A DNA stretch of 64,000 nucleotides from NCBI GenBank assembly GCA_022495995.1, contig JAFEMH010002502.1:62001-126000 (forward strand), read 5' to 3'. The translations under genes and the position numbers were made by a program. Shown here piece by piece: positions 10,188 through 22,734 of this stretch (within the stretch, counting starts at the first letter, position 1; every line of letters begins with the position of its first letter). The notes beneath the pieces were generated by a model, which did not search any database, was not told where the DNA came from, and saw nothing but the letters and a program-made list of their open reading frames with translations. Origin of the DNA: Adenophora triphylla var. japonica. Taxonomy: Eukaryota > Streptophyta > Magnoliopsida > Asterales > Campanulaceae.

Positions 10188-12040
10188 ATGGAGTTCTTGT
10201 ACATCTCTTTCTTATCTCTCCTTGTTCTTTCATTCCCCCTCTCACTCCTCGTCTTATTTAGGAAACTCAAATTTGGGCCGGGCGACAGACTTCCGCCTGG
10301 CAAGACGGGATGGCCTATAATCGGTGAGAGCATTGAGTTTCTCTCTAATGGCTGGAAAGGCTATCCTGAAAAGTTTATCTTTGACCGCATGTCAATGTTT
10401 TCTCCACAAGTGTTCAGAACACATCTCATGCTTGAGGATGTTGTAGTCTTTTGTGGGGCCGCAGGCAACAAGTTCTTGTTCTCAAACGAGAACAAGCTTG
10501 TGACTGCCTGGTGGCCCTCCTCAGTCGACAAAGTCTTTCCTACTAGCACAATGTCCAAAGACGAAGCGCTCAAGATGAGAAAGATGCTCCCAACTTTCTT
10601 CAAGACTGACGCGTTGCACAAATACGTTGGCATCATGGACAGTATCACGGACCGCCATTTCTCCTTAGGTTGGGACAACAAAACAGAAGTCGTCGTCTAC
10701 CCCCTCACCAAGCAATTCACCTTCTGGCTAGCATGCAAGATCTTTGTTAGTATCGATGATCCAATCGAGGTTACTAGGTTAGTAGTACCCTTCGAGTCCA
10801 TCGCTAGAGGGATTTTATCGATCCCCATTGACTTGCTGGGGACCCCTTTCCGAAAGGCAATCAATGCAGCCAACTTCATTAGAAAGGAGCTTCCGGCTAT
10901 TATCAAGAAAAGAAAGGTTGATTTGGGTGAAGGAAAAGCTTCCCCAACACAAGATATATTGTCACATATGATTTTAACAAGTGATGAAAATGGAAAATTC
11001 ATGGAGGAGTATGATATTGCTGATAAGATATTGGGATTATTGATTGGAGGCCATGACACTGCTAGCTCTGCATGTGCATTCATTGTTAAGTATCTTGCTG
11101 AGTTGCCTGAGATCTATGAAGGAGTCTACAAGGGTATGATTAATTTATTTTCTCTCTATCTAATGACTTCATAAATTATTCCATCCGTTTCACGATAAAT
11201 GCCGTACTTTAATTTTTTCTCAAAATAAGTGTTGCGTTTCTTAATAAGAAAACAAAGTGCTATTTTATCATAGTATAGGCAATGTACAGAGAAATAAAGC
11301 ATATTTCTGAAAAGGTGTGACAAGTCAACTATAACACTTTATTATGGAACGGAACAGATTAATTTTTTAATGCTACTTATTTGGCCAGCAACCAGCAATT
11401 AAGCATGCTGCCAAACATTGGCTAATGGACCGCAACAACTAATTTATTGCTTGTTAATTAACAGAACAAATTGAAATTGTGAAAACGAAAGGGGATGGAG
11501 AATTATTGAACTGGAAGGATCTAGCAAAGATGAAGTACTCTTGGAACGTAGCATGTGAAGTTCTAAGACTTGCACCACCCCTCCAAGGAACTTTCAGAGA
11601 GGCCATTACTGATTTCATGTACAATGGTTTCTCCATTCCAAAGGGTTGGAAGGTAATTTAACAATCAAAACACCCCCGCCCCACACACACACACATATAT
11701 TTTGTTGTTAAAGTGCATTTGGCAGTGCCGCTTCTACCCTTGTTGTTATTGCAGCTAAGGTGGGCATGAGAGTCACGCCCCTTAATGGTAGATCAAAGGC
11801 TGATAATTTATTTAGCTCATATGAAACCCACATCGAGCCTAATTAATCTCAGTCATTGATCAACATACTGGGGTCTGACTCATATCCCCATCATTGGCTA
11901 CAACGAAACACTATCCTTGTCAGAAACTATTTATGAATGACCTAGCTATCCTTCAATATGCATGCAGTTGTACTGGAGTGCCAACTCAACACACTAAAAC
12001 CCCAAATTCTTCACGGAGCCTGAAAAGTTCGATCCATCAA
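10188..12040 (+). pseudogene. CYP716A copy 2 (b-type), truncated in exon 3
   Basis: Exon 1 (10188-11133) and exon 2 (11465-11652) are full length and open, with the membrane anchor, GGHDTAS and EVLR motifs. Exon 3 starts at 11968 but stops matching after about 24 codons (…EPEKFDPS), where CACTA sequence begins. The haem-binding loop and the last 75 or so residues are missing, so no active P450 can be made. Intron 1 is longer than in the a-type genes. It differs from them at scattered residues (for example [23 protein letters not shown]), which it shares with copy 4. Confidence 0.9.
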
Positions 12041-13960
12041 AATGTGGAGCTTTAGCGACGAAATTACCAGCGGCGGAATCATTTCGTCGCTATATAGCGA
12101 CGAAAATTATGCTTTAGCGACGGAATAAAAAAGGCGTCGATATCACCGACGGAATTTAATTCCGTCGCTGTTTCCATCGCTAAAAACGAATATTCGTCGA
12201 ATATTCGTTTCATTACCGCCACTAAATTGGGGCCTAGATTACCGACGGAATTTTCCGTCGGTATTGCTTTTTCAGCGGCGGAATTATTCTGTCGGTGGTA
12301 ATTAAATATTTTTTAATTTTTTTAATTTAACCAGCGACGGAATAATTCCGTCGGTGATAATATATATTTTTTTTAATTAATCAGCGACGGAATATTTCCG
12401 TCGGTGATAATATAATTTTTTTTAAATTTTTTTTATTTTTTAGCGACGGAATAATTCCGTCGGTGATAATATAATTTTGTTTTTAAATTTTTTAAATTTT
12501 TCAGCGACAGAAAATTCCGTCGGTGATAATATAATTTTTTTTTTTATTTTTTAGCGACGGAATAATTCTGTCGGTGATAATATAATTTTGTTTTTAAATT
12601 TTTTTAATTTTTCAGCGACAGAATAATTCCGTCGGCGATAATAAATTTTTTTTAATTTTTTTTTTAATTTTGAGCGACGAAATATTTCCGTCGGTGATAA
12701 TATATTTTTTTTTTTAATTTTTAATTTATCAGCGACGGATAAATTCCGTCGGTGATAATATAATTTTGTTTTTAAATTTTTTAAATTTTTTAAATTTTTC
12801 AGCGACGGAATAATTCCGTCGGTGATAATATAATTTTGTTTTTTAAATTTAAAAAAAAACCACTGATTAACAAAGTCTAAAATATTATTTCCTAGTGAAA
12901 AAAAATTAAAATAAATAAAATAAATAAATATAGGATAGTCCGTCTCTCTTTTCTTCTATGAATTTGAAAGGATTTCTTAAAGAAAAGACCCATCTAGCTT
13001 ATAAGATTAGAGTTTTCAATAAATGTATTAATTTGGTGTGAATTTGAACCTTTTGATTTTTTATGAGTTTTTCTGTATGGTGATTTTGATGGTGTAATTG
13101 TTTATGGTAGTGGTGGTGATAAGAATTTTGACGGTGGTGGTGGTTAGATGGTGGAGTTGTAATTTTTGGTGTTGGTTATGGCGTAATTGTTTTTGACATT
13201 GGTGGTGTAATTGTTTGTGGCGTTGGTTAGATGGTGGAGTTGGTTAGATGATGGCAGTGGTGATGGTGATACAGTGGAGAGTTGATATTTTTAATTTTTT
13301 TATTTATTGAATAATTAGCGACGGAATATTTCGCCGGTGAAATAAAAATTTAATTAAAATAAATTAAATCAGCGACAGAATATTCCGTCGCTGAAATAAA
13401 AATTAAATTAAAATAAATAAAATAAAATCAGCAACGGAATATTCCGCCGGTGAAATAAAAATTAAATTAAAATAAATTAAATCAGCGACGGAATATTCCG
13501 CCGCTGTAATAAAAATTAAATTAAAATAAATTAAATCAGCGACGGAATATTCCGCCGCTGAAATAAAAATTTAATTAAAATAAATAAAACCAGCGACGGA
13601 ATATTCCGCCGGTGAAATTAAAAATTAATTAAATTTTTTTATCTCAGCAACTGAAATTTTCGCCGCTGAATTAATTCATTTTAATTAAATTTTTATTTCA
13701 CCGACGGAATATTCCGTCGCTGAAATAAAAATTTAATTAAATTATATTAATTCAGCAACGAAAATTTCCGTCGCTAATATCAAAAGATCACCGACGGAAT
13801 ATTAATTCCGTCGGTAAAATCAAAAGTATACCGACGGAATTTGGTCCGTCGGACCACTGCGGCGGGATGATTGCGGCGGACCACCGACGGAATTTTTCCG
13901 TCGGTGATGAACTTTAGCGGCGGAAATTTTCGCCCCTAAAACATGTTTTTCTGGTAGTGA
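12041..13960. mobile_element. CACTA (En/Spm-type) non-autonomous element, left tip missing
   Basis: The right end, read on the minus strand, is CACTACCAGAAAAACATG, the classic CACTA terminus. Both flanks are packed with subterminal repeats (AGCGACGGAATAATTCCGTC and relatives) in direct and inverted copies, about 10 on the left (12050-12830) and about 12 on the right (13315-13930). The left terminal CACTACCAG is absent. The centre (12860-13300) is AT-rich with a GT-rich GGTGGTG stretch and no transposase frame. Confidence 0.85.
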
Positions 13961-14080
13961 TATATCTTCAAATCTGGCAACTGCATTAATCAATTTATTT
14001 GAAATTGTCCTGACCTATGTGTCGAAGAACATGGTAGAATTTCTTTTACTCCTCTTTCCGTTGGTCAACCATCGTAAAAA

Positions 14081-14520
14081 AATGTCAGCGTCAGTTTAAA
14101 AAGTGTCAATACACGTCTAAAAAGTGTTAAGTGTTTTTTTAAGAGAGTGTCAGTGTTAATGTAAAAAAGTGTCGGTGTTAGTGTAAAAAAAATGTCCGTG
14201 TAAAGAGTGTCATTGCATGTATTATTAAGTGCAAGTGTAAAAAAGTGTCAATGTTAGTGTAAAAAAAATGTCAGTCTAAAGAGTCTCAGTGCATGTATTA
14301 TTAAATGTCAGTGTAAAAGAGTGTTAGTGTTGGTGTAAAAAAGTGTAAGTGTTAGTGTAAAAAAAATGTCAGTGTAAAAGATTGTCAATGCATATATTAT
14401 TAAGTGTCAGTATAAAAGAGTGTCAGTGTATGATAAAAAAGTGTCAGTTTTAGTGTAAAAAAAAATGTCAGTGAAAAAGAGTGTCAATGAATGTATTATT
14501 AATTGTCAGTGTAAAAATAA
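14081..14520 (+). repeat. degenerate minisatellite upstream of CYP716A copy 3
   Basis: Same AAAAAGTGTCAGTGTTAGTG-type array as at 5521-5978, with different small indels between the two. Confidence 0.8.
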
Positions 14521-14995
14521 TTTTTTTTTATTTTAGAAAAAAATATTTTTTATAAGAACAACTCTTTTTGAAAACTTATTCTACTTTATTTATATATCTC
14601 ATTGTGCTGAGAAAATAATAGGAATGAGTAAGAGCAATGCAATAAATATGCAAGTTGCATCACAAAAGTCAACATCTAGATTGTAGGATATTCGATTTGC
14701 CAACCGGATTATCAAATGAATACAAATTTTAGTATATATAACCAAATTTCTTATTTCAAGATTCAACCCTTTGTCTTTTTATACTTCGTGCAACTTTCAA
14801 TATGGCATCAAACCTTGTATTTCTCACCCTAATCTAGTTTATTTTACCTCTATAATAAGACCATTTCAATTTTTCATAACCAATATTAACACCAAAAGCT
14901 CCACATTTTCCTACTTTATAGTTAATACTTCTATAAAACCATTTCAATTTTCCATAACAAATATCAACACCAAAAGCTCCACATTTCCCAAAGCT

Positions 14996-16772
14996 ATGGA
15001 GTTCTTGTACATCTCTCTCTTATCTCTCCTTGTTCTTTCATTCCCTCTCTCACTCCTCTTCCTATTTAGGAAGCCAAAGTTTGGGTCTGGCGGCAGACTT
15101 CCGCCCGGCAAGACAGGATGGCCTATAGTCGGTGAGAGTATTGAATTTCTCTCCACAGGCTGGAAAGGCCATCCTGAAAAGTTTATTTTTGACCGCATGT
15201 CAAAGTTTTCCCCACAAGTGTTCAGAACACATCTCATGTTGGAAGATGCTGCAGTCTTTTGTGGGGCCGCTGGCAACAAGTTCTTGTTCGCAAACGAGAA
15301 CAAGCTTGTGACTGCCTGGTGGCCCTCCTCAGTCGACAAAGTCTTTCCTACTAACACAATGTCCAAAGACGAGGCGATTAGGATGAGAAAGATGCTCCCA
15401 AATTTCTTCAAGCCCGATGCGTTGCACAAATACGTTGGCATCATGGACAGTATCACGGACCGCCATTTCTCCTTAGGTTGGGACAACAAAACAGAAGTCG
15501 TCGTCTACCCCCTCACCAAGCAATTCACCTTCTGGCTAGCATGCAAGATCTTTGTTAGTATCGATGATCCAATCGAGGTTACTAGGTTAGTAGTACCCTT
15601 CGAGTCCATCGCTAGAGGGATTTTATCGATCCCCATTGACTTGCCGGGGACCCCTTTCCGAAAGGGAATCAATGCAGCCAACTTCATTAGAAAGGAGCTT
15701 ATGGCTATTATTAAGCAAAGAAAGGTTGATTTGGGTGAAGGTAAAGCTTTCCCAACACAAGATATATTGTCACATATGATTTTAACAAGTGATGAAAATG
15801 GAAAATTCATGGAAGAGTTTGATATTGCTGATAAGATATTGGGATTATTGATTGGAGGCCATGACACTGCTAGCTCTGCATGTGCATTCATCGTTAAGTA
15901 TCTTGCTGAGTTGCCTGAGATCTACGAAGGAGTCTACAAGGGTATGATTAATTTCTTTTCTCTCTATCTAATGACTTCGTGAGTTATTCCGTCCGCTTCA
16001 TAATAAATACCACACTTAAAAAAAAAAATCTCAAAATAAGTGTTGCGTTTCTTATTAACAACTAATTTATTTCTTGTTAATTAACAGAACAAATGGAAAT
16101 TGCGAAAACAAAAGGTGATGGAGAATTATTGAACTGGGAGGATCTAGCAAAGATGAAGTACTCTTGGAATGTAGCATGTGAAGTCCTAAGACTTGCACCA
16201 CCCCTCCAAGGAACTTTCAGAGAGGCCATTACTGATTTCATGTACAATGGCTTTTCCATTCCAAAGGGTTGGAAGGTAATTTTCTAACCATACACATACT
16301 CCCTCCGTCCCAAAATGAATGACCATTTTAAGTATAAGTTCAATTTTGAAAAGGTTGTTTTTAGTAGACAAAAATCATAATTATTCTGGTTGCTCACTTT
16401 CAAGCATTTAAGTTTCGTAAATATATAATGAACTATTTATGAATGACCTGCTATCCTTGAATATGCATGCAGTTGTATTGGAGTGCCAACTCAACACACA
16501 AAAACCCCGAATTCTTCGTGGAGCCTGAAAAGTTCGATCCATCAAGATTTGAGGGATCGGGACCCGCTCCGTACACATTTGTGCCGTTCGGAGGAGGTCC
16601 TAGAATGTGTCCAGGAAAAGAGTACGCACGACTGGAAATATTGGTGTTCATGCACCACCTAGTGAAGAGGTTCAAGTGGGAGAAAATGATTCCGGATGAG
16701 AAGATTATTGTCAACCCTATGCCTAGCCCGGCTAAAGGACTTCCGATTCGCCTCTACCCTCATAAGGCATAA
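14996..16772 (+). CDS. CYP716A: CYP716A cytochrome P450, copy 3 (a-type, intact)
   Basis: Exons 14996-15941, 16088-16275 and 16473-16772 have the same lengths as copy 1 (946, 188, 300 nt) and give 477 residues. All P450 landmarks are present: anchor, LPPGKTGWP hinge, GGHDTAS, EVLR, FDPSRF and [10 protein letters not shown]. It differs from copy 1 at few residues, including [22 protein letters not shown] and FREAITD. The near identity of introns and flanks points to recent duplication or gene conversion. The 5' leader contains an extra internal duplication of about 80 bp (14860-14955) relative to copy 1. Predicted ER-bound triterpenoid oxidase; the exact position oxidised cannot be read from sequence. 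Confidence 0.95.
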
Positions 16773-17054
16773 AATTTGATCAGAATGCACTTAAATGCGA
16801 CCTCTAAAGGTTAGGGGTGTGATTTGTAAAATAAACTTGTGTCACATTGTTGGTTCATCTCTGGGATTCTTAGGATTAACTAATTAATATTGTTCTTTAT
16901 TATGAATGTCATTTTCTATACTCTTTGGAGGAAACTATTTGCATCTATCTACCTGGAATTTAGTCAGATCCCAAGCCAGTCTCTCTTAACCAATTGTGAA
17001 TGCTAACACAAATAAAAAAAAGTGGTCACTCAATAAAAAATAATAAAAATTAAA

Positions 17055-17751
17055 TATTGATAAACTGACCTATCAAATGCACAACAATGCTACGCGTAAT
17101 AATCACAGAAGGAGCACGAGATTCTATCTCAGTATGGGAGGATTACCTCGCTAAAAGGAACTCCTATTTGTCTTTGTATAATTAAGCCAGAATGCTGAAG
17201 AATGCTTGAACAAGTCAATATCAGAAGCCTCTTGAAATAATGCAGGATCATATAGCCAAACTGAACAATGTATCAGCAGTGTTACGATTGCTGGACATAG
17301 CTTACAGGAACCAGCCCAGCCAATTCACCATCCTTGCCATGGCGTGTTTTTTCTTCACCTGCAACGAGTTTGGAATGTCAACACTCAGCACATAGGTGAA
17401 CACAATTGCTCTTGAGTATTGATTGCAAATTTGAAAAAGAAAAATAAGTGTACATTCATTTTGGGACGGAGGGACTACTACAATTTTGGCAATAGATTTT
17501 GCAAAATTCTTGGTAGAACGATACGTACATCACATATTAGTAGCTAGTATGATTCTGACATGCTCTTTTTTCATCATGTTTGCAAGTTCTTGGAGTACCT
17601 ATAAAGCCAGTCATCTACTTCATATTCAATTTCGAACTCCTCTCCAGATGTCAGATTTAGCTGTAAGAAAGAAGCCCTTTATTAGTCATCCCTATTCCCT
17701 AAGTCTCCTTCAACAGCTAAATTAACGAATAATACAGCTGCAAAAATAATT
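17055..17751 (-). pseudogene. TASH3 3'-end fragment 2
   Basis: Block B counterpart of fragment 1: TASH3 3' UTR, last exon (about 17302-17370) and penultimate exon (about 17592-17663), with the same lesions and the same MITE right end near 17460. It lies tail-to-tail downstream of CYP716A copy 3. Confidence 0.85.
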
Positions 17752-18420
17752 GGTAAAACTGATATTTTGGTCACTTAACTATGCATGCTTTCAAATGTGG
17801 TCATTGATGTTTTTTTTTTCTTTGCAATGCCTCATCCTCACCCAACTACTGAATTTTTAAAATGTCATCACTCTGTTGACATTGACAGAGCCATCATTTT
17901 TTAAGGAATGTTGGTCATGCGTCATCACGTGACTATCACTCGTTAAATATTTGACAAGTTCATCAATGGAACCAACCAAAATTTAACAAAGGACCTTTGG
18001 ATAGTAAATGACCAATATACCCAAGTCTAGAAAGAAACTCAACTCATATTCATTTTCAAATCTACTTTCAAAACAGATTTACCCACTCTCAAACCCAGAT
18101 CAGTTAACAACCATAATTAGTAGAGGGAGATAAAAACAAATTCAATTACTCTGAAAGAAATAATATATTTGCAGAAACCTTCAAATACCTATTGAAGGGG
18201 GTGGAGTTTCCAGTGAGTCCATACGTTATAATCTTCCTGGTGGCGGAAGGAAAGTGAAAAACAAATTAGTGGAAAGAAGACTAGGAATAGTGAGAGCACT
18301 AAACCTTCTTGTAAGACTAAAGACTTTCACAAGTCCACAAATCAATTGAACAACTTGGTGGAAAGAAGACTGGGAATAGAGAAGATATAACTTTATTGTT
18401 TTGTGTAGTGGGTATGTGGG
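17752..18420. mobile_element. left part of a MULE, right end lost (block B)
   Basis: Same truncated element as at 9139-9741, starting GGTAAAACTGAT after AAAATAATT. It retains a 67-bp stretch (18112-18178) that is deleted in block A but present in the complete copy at 23217-24202. Confidence 0.75.
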
Positions 18421-18676
18421 GTGTGTTAGGGATTTGGAGGTTTCACGCCCGCCTAGCCCGTACTAGCAATCCTAACATGGAGAGAATTAATCAACACACA
18501 TATAATATGATGAAAGAAATAACACAAGAATTGGTAACCTAGTTCGTCAACACATGACTACATATCTGGACGCATTGCTAAGTCAGGATATACACTATAA
18601 TCGATATATGATGGTGGTTACAACTTTGCACATACAATCACTAAGATCTAAGCATGGCTACACTCCATGAACAACA

Positions 18677-18682
<6 letters not shown>

Positions 18683-18728
<46 letters not shown>

Positions 18729-18983
18729 CGACACACTTTGCCATTTTGGGCGTCCCACTGATAAGTCACACTTCCTAAAATGGAAAAGAATCTTTACTAT
18801 TTACTCCACTCATTCTCTCTCCTACATTATTATAATACTCACAACACCATTATAATTTACTATTCTCTCCACTCATTCTCTCTCCTACTCAACTATCTAC
18901 ACTCACAACACATCAACCTTTTCACTTTTTCCTTAATCCCGTGCGGAACAGTAACTGTGTCGCTTGTTATGGGACGGAGGGAG
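18683..18983. mobile_element. Stowaway-like MITE in a (TA)n run, promoter of CYP716A copy 4
   Basis: The right end GGGACGGAGGGAG and the CT-rich interior identify the family. The left end merges into a (TA)n tract (18683-18722). Copy 2 has only a short (TA)n here, so the insertion came after the duplication. Confidence 0.7.
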
Positions 18984-19161
18984 TATATATATCCTCTCCT
19001 CTAAAAAGAACACACATCTCTCGATCATGGCTAGGGTTGTAGGAGTGGTCCCCATGGTCAACCTTACTCTTCTCACCCTAACCTAATTTGTTTACTTCTA
19101 TAAGTACATTTCAATTTTCCATAACTCCTATCAACACCAAAAGCCCCATATTTTTCTAGCT

Positions 19162-21940
19162 ATGGAGTTCTTGTACATCTCTTTCTTATCTCTCCTTGTT
19201 CTTTCATTCCCCCTCACTCCTCGTCTTATTTAGGAAACTCAAATTTGGGTCGGGCGACAGACTTCCGCCTGGCAAGACGGGATGGCCTATAATCGGTGAG
19301 AGCATAGAGTTTCTCTCTACTGGCTGGAAAGGCTATCCTGAAAAGTTTATCTTTGACTGTATGTCAATGTTTTCTCCACAAGTGTTCAGAACACATCTCA
19401 TGCTTGAGGATGTTGTAGTCTTTTGTGGGGCCGCAGGCAACAAGTTCTTGTGCCTGGTGGCCCTCCTCAGTCGACAAAGTCTTTCCTACCAACACAATGT
19501 CCAAAGACGAAGCGCTCAAGATGAGAAAGATGCTCCCAACTTTCTTCAACCTGACGCGTTGCACAAATACGTTGCCATCATGGACAGTATCACGGACCGC
19601 CATTTCTCCTTAGGTTGGGACAACAAAACAGAAGTCGTCTACCCCCTCACCAAGCAATTCACCTTCTGGCTAGCATGCAAGATCTTTGTTAGTATCGATG
19701 ATCCAATCGAGGTTACTAGGTTAGTAGTACCCTTCGAGTCCATCGCTAGAGGGATTTTATCGATCCCCATTGACTTGCCGGGGACCACTTTCCGAAAGGC
19801 AACCAATGCAGCCAACTTCATTAGAAAGGAGCTTCTGGCTATTATCAAGCAAAGAAAGGTTGATTTGGGTGAAGGAAAAGCTTCCCCAACACAAGATATA
19901 TTGTCACATATGATTTTAACAAGTGATGAAAATGGAAAATTCATGGAAGAGTATGATATTGCTGATAAGATATTGGGATTATTGATTGGAGGCCATGACA
20001 CTGCTAGCTCTGCATGTGCAGTAATTGTTAAGTATCTTGCTGAGTTGCCTGAGATCTATGAAGGAGTCTACAAGGGTATGATTAATTTATTTTCTCTCTA
20101 TCTAATGACTTCATAAATTATTCCATCCGTTTCACGATAAATACCGTACTTTATTTTTTTCTCAAAATAAGTTTGCGTTTCTTAATAAGAAAACAAAGTG
20201 CTATTTTATCATAGTACTAGTAAAAGCCCGTGTCCGAGGACACGTGGTATATTTTTTTTTAATTTTAAAAAAGATTTTTTTTAAAAAAAAAACCCGTGTC
20301 CGAGGACACGTTAAAAAAAGAAAAAAAAGCCAAAATGGGATAATTAATGCCAAACTTCAATATTTCAATTGACGCCGCTAAACCATAACGATTAAAACGG
20401 AGAAAATTAATATCCTATTCAACTTCTTAAATAACAAAACCCATCTCAAATTCCAATCTAAGTCAACAATTTTGTAAAAGGGGTCTCAACAAATACTGCA
20501 AGCAAATTGAATCTTATTAAGATCCAGCGAAACCATTAACACTAAACCTAAACCAATTGTCTATTAAAAACAGATTTGTGGAGTGCGTTTGCTTACCTTT
20601 CGGAGAGTTGATGACCGACCTGATAGCCAATTGCTTCGATCCGACGTTCGGATTTGGGTCTTCTCCCGCTCCGGCAAGTTCTTTCTTCTCCGGCGTCGCA
20701 GTCGCCGTCACCGTTTCGATTCTTCAATGTCGTCGTCAAAGTCTTCTTCCTCCATTTTGAAATTCAAACTGAATGAAGAGAGAGAGAGAAAGAGAAAGCG
20801 TGGGTATGTGTGTGTTTTAAAAAAAAAAAAAAATTAAAGGGAGGGCAAAATGGGAAAGTGACAAAATAGTGGGGGCAAAACGGTAAAGTTGGCAGATGGA
20901 ACTGTTCATGGAACAGTGCCAATCCTGCTGCCATTTATACTATAGATAGGCAATGTACAGAGAAGTAAAGCATATTTCTGAAAAGGTGTGACAAGTCAAC
21001 TATAACACTTTATTATGAAACGGAACGGATTAATTTGTTAATGCTACTTATTTGGCCGGCAACCAGCAATTAAGCATGCTGCTAAACATTGGCTAATGGA
21101 CTGCAACAACTAATTTATTGCTTGTTAATTAACAGAACAAATTGAAATTGTGAAAACGAAAGGGGATGGAGAATTATTGAACTGGAAGGATCTAGCAAAG
21201 ATGAAGTACTCTTGGAATGTAGCAAGTGAAGTTCTAAGACTTGCACCACCCCTCCAAGGAACTTTCAGAGAGGCCATTACTGATTTCATGTACAATGGTT
21301 TCTCCATTCCAAAGGGTTGGAAGGTAATTTAACAATCAAAACACCCCCGCCCCACACACACACACATATATTTTGTTGTTAAAGTGCATTTGGCAGTGCC
21401 GCTTCTACCCTTGTTGTTCCGTTGCAGCTAAGGTGGGCATGAGAGTCACGCCCCTTAATGGTAGATCAAAGGCTGATGATTTATTTAGCTCATATGAAAC
21501 CCACATCGAGCCTAATTAATCTCAGTCATTGATCAACAAACTGGGGTCTGACTCATATCCCCATCATTGGCTACAACGAAACACTATCCTTGTCAGAAAC
21601 TATTTATGACTGACCTAGCTATCCTTCAATATGCATGCAGTTGTACTGGAGTGCCAACTCAACACACAAAAACCCCAAATTCTTCACGGAGCCTGAAAAG
21701 TTCGATCCATCAAGATTTGAGGGATTGGGACCTGCTCTGTACACATTTGTGCCGTTTGGGGGAGGACCTAGAATGTGTCCTGGAAAAGAGTACGCGCGAC
21801 TGGAAATATTGGTGTTCATGCACCACCTAGTGAAGAGGTTCAAGTGGGAGAAAATGATTCCGGATGAGAAGATTATTGTAAACCCTATGCCTAGCCCGGC
21901 GAAAGGTCTTCCGATTCGCCTCTACCCTCATAAGGCTTGA
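19162..21940 (+). pseudogene. CYP716A copy 4 (b-type), frameshifted
   Basis: Exons are at 19162-about 20067, 21136-21323 and 21641-21940. A 2-nt deletion near codon 18 leads to a stop at codon 24. Further on, a 26-nt deletion (after 19451) and a 1-nt deletion (near 19547) shift about 30 residues out of frame, removing the WWPSSVDKV region; a 3-nt deletion follows. Downstream of these the frame is open through GGHDTAS, EVLR and [10 protein letters not shown] to the stop. Intron 1 is interrupted by a Helitron. Exon 2 has EVL preceded by AS instead of AC. Translation from an internal ATG at 19196 would lack the anchor start and still be scrambled inside, so function is unlikely. Confidence 0.9.
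20217..20946 (-). mobile_element. non-autonomous Helitron in intron 1 of CYP716A copy 4
   Basis: On the minus strand it starts TCTATAGTATAAATGG, ends in the hairpin CGTGTCC/GGACACG followed by TTTTACTAG, and sits between A and T. Copy 2 intron 1 has the uninterrupted site (ATAGTATAGGC at about 11270), so the insertion ends are exact. It encodes no Rep-helicase. It contains a GC-richer patch (about 20580-20760) with short open frames that may be a captured fragment; I do not recognise it. Confidence 0.92.
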
Positions 21941-22734
21941 CGAAATTGCACTTAAATGCGACCTCTATTTATATGATATTTAGATTCAATCATTTCATAA
22001 AGATTATGGAAGTGACTTGTAATAAGTTATGTCATATTGTTGGTTCATCTCTCTGGGATACATAAAATTTACTGTACTAATCAACTGCAACGCTTGTTAT
22101 GTGACGATAAGTGTAAATTTTGGTCTTTATTATGAATTTAGTTTATTTTTCATTGTGAGGTTAAATGCATATTTTTCACTATTCACCTCTTAATCTTGCG
22201 AGTTTTCTTTCCAATCTCTTGGGTTGAATTCTGGACAGGATAATTAGTTATCAGTTATCTAATTTGATGGTAGCATTTTGCTTTTACAATAATTCAATGC
22301 TTCACATAATATGCCGAAGTTCAGATTATAAAACCACTTTATGCATACCACAAGTGCTCCAAGGCCCGATAATTGATAGGACTGACGTCATAGTGAGGAC
22401 ATCCAAAAATCACTTTGATGGCTGGAACTTGCAGTCTCTTGACATTGCTACTAATTTTCATTATTTCTTTCCTTTTTTTTCAAATCTTGTTTACGTATAT
22501 TTTAAATTTTATCGCTTGACTTTTAATTGTCAAACATAAGCTAAATTTAGGGAGACAAAATGTGGAATAATAACAGAAATAGAAGAATTTTTCATTGATC
22601 CTCAAGTCTCTTGTTTGAATGTCATTTTCTACACTTTTTGGAGGATACTATTTGCATCTATCTACTGGAACTTGGCCAGTCTCTCTACTTTGAATTGAGA
22701 GACCAATTGTGAATAACACAACAAAATTAGTCGC
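21941..22734. other. 3' flank of CYP716A copy 4
   Basis: The first part resembles the 3' UTR of the other copies but has diverged. From about 22100 to 22610 there is an AT-rich insertion-like stretch not found after copies 1 and 3. No gene is seen. Confidence 0.5.

Larger units (their letters stand above)
5409..12040 (+). repeat. segmental duplication, block A
   Basis: This is collinear with block B at 13966-about 21713. It covers the promoter minisatellite, a-type CYP716A, TASH3 3' fragment, truncated MULE end, copia-LTR-like fragment and b-type CYP716A as far as the start of exon 3. Long stretches are identical or nearly so. Block B additionally holds a Helitron, a MITE and a 67-bp segment near 18112-18178 that block A has lost. 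Confidence 0.9.
13966..21713 (+). repeat. segmental duplication, block B
   Basis: This is the second copy of the block described at 5409-12040, starting in the same 5' flank (CTGGCAACTG) directly beside the CACTA right end. The extra length comes mainly from the Helitron (20217-20946) and a MITE (to 18983). The duplicated homology ends only because copy 2 is cut in exon 3; block B itself continues to the end of copy 4. Confidence 0.9.

Noticed and set aside
12041..13960. Satellite DNA or an array of regulatory operators
   Set aside because: The repeats are subterminal repeats of a CACTA element, shown by the CACTACCAG terminus at the right end.
20557..20837. Small genes inside the Helitron in copy 4 intron 1
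   Set aside because: Overlapping short frames on both strands with no family match; they could be part of a captured UTR or exon, but this is not supported.
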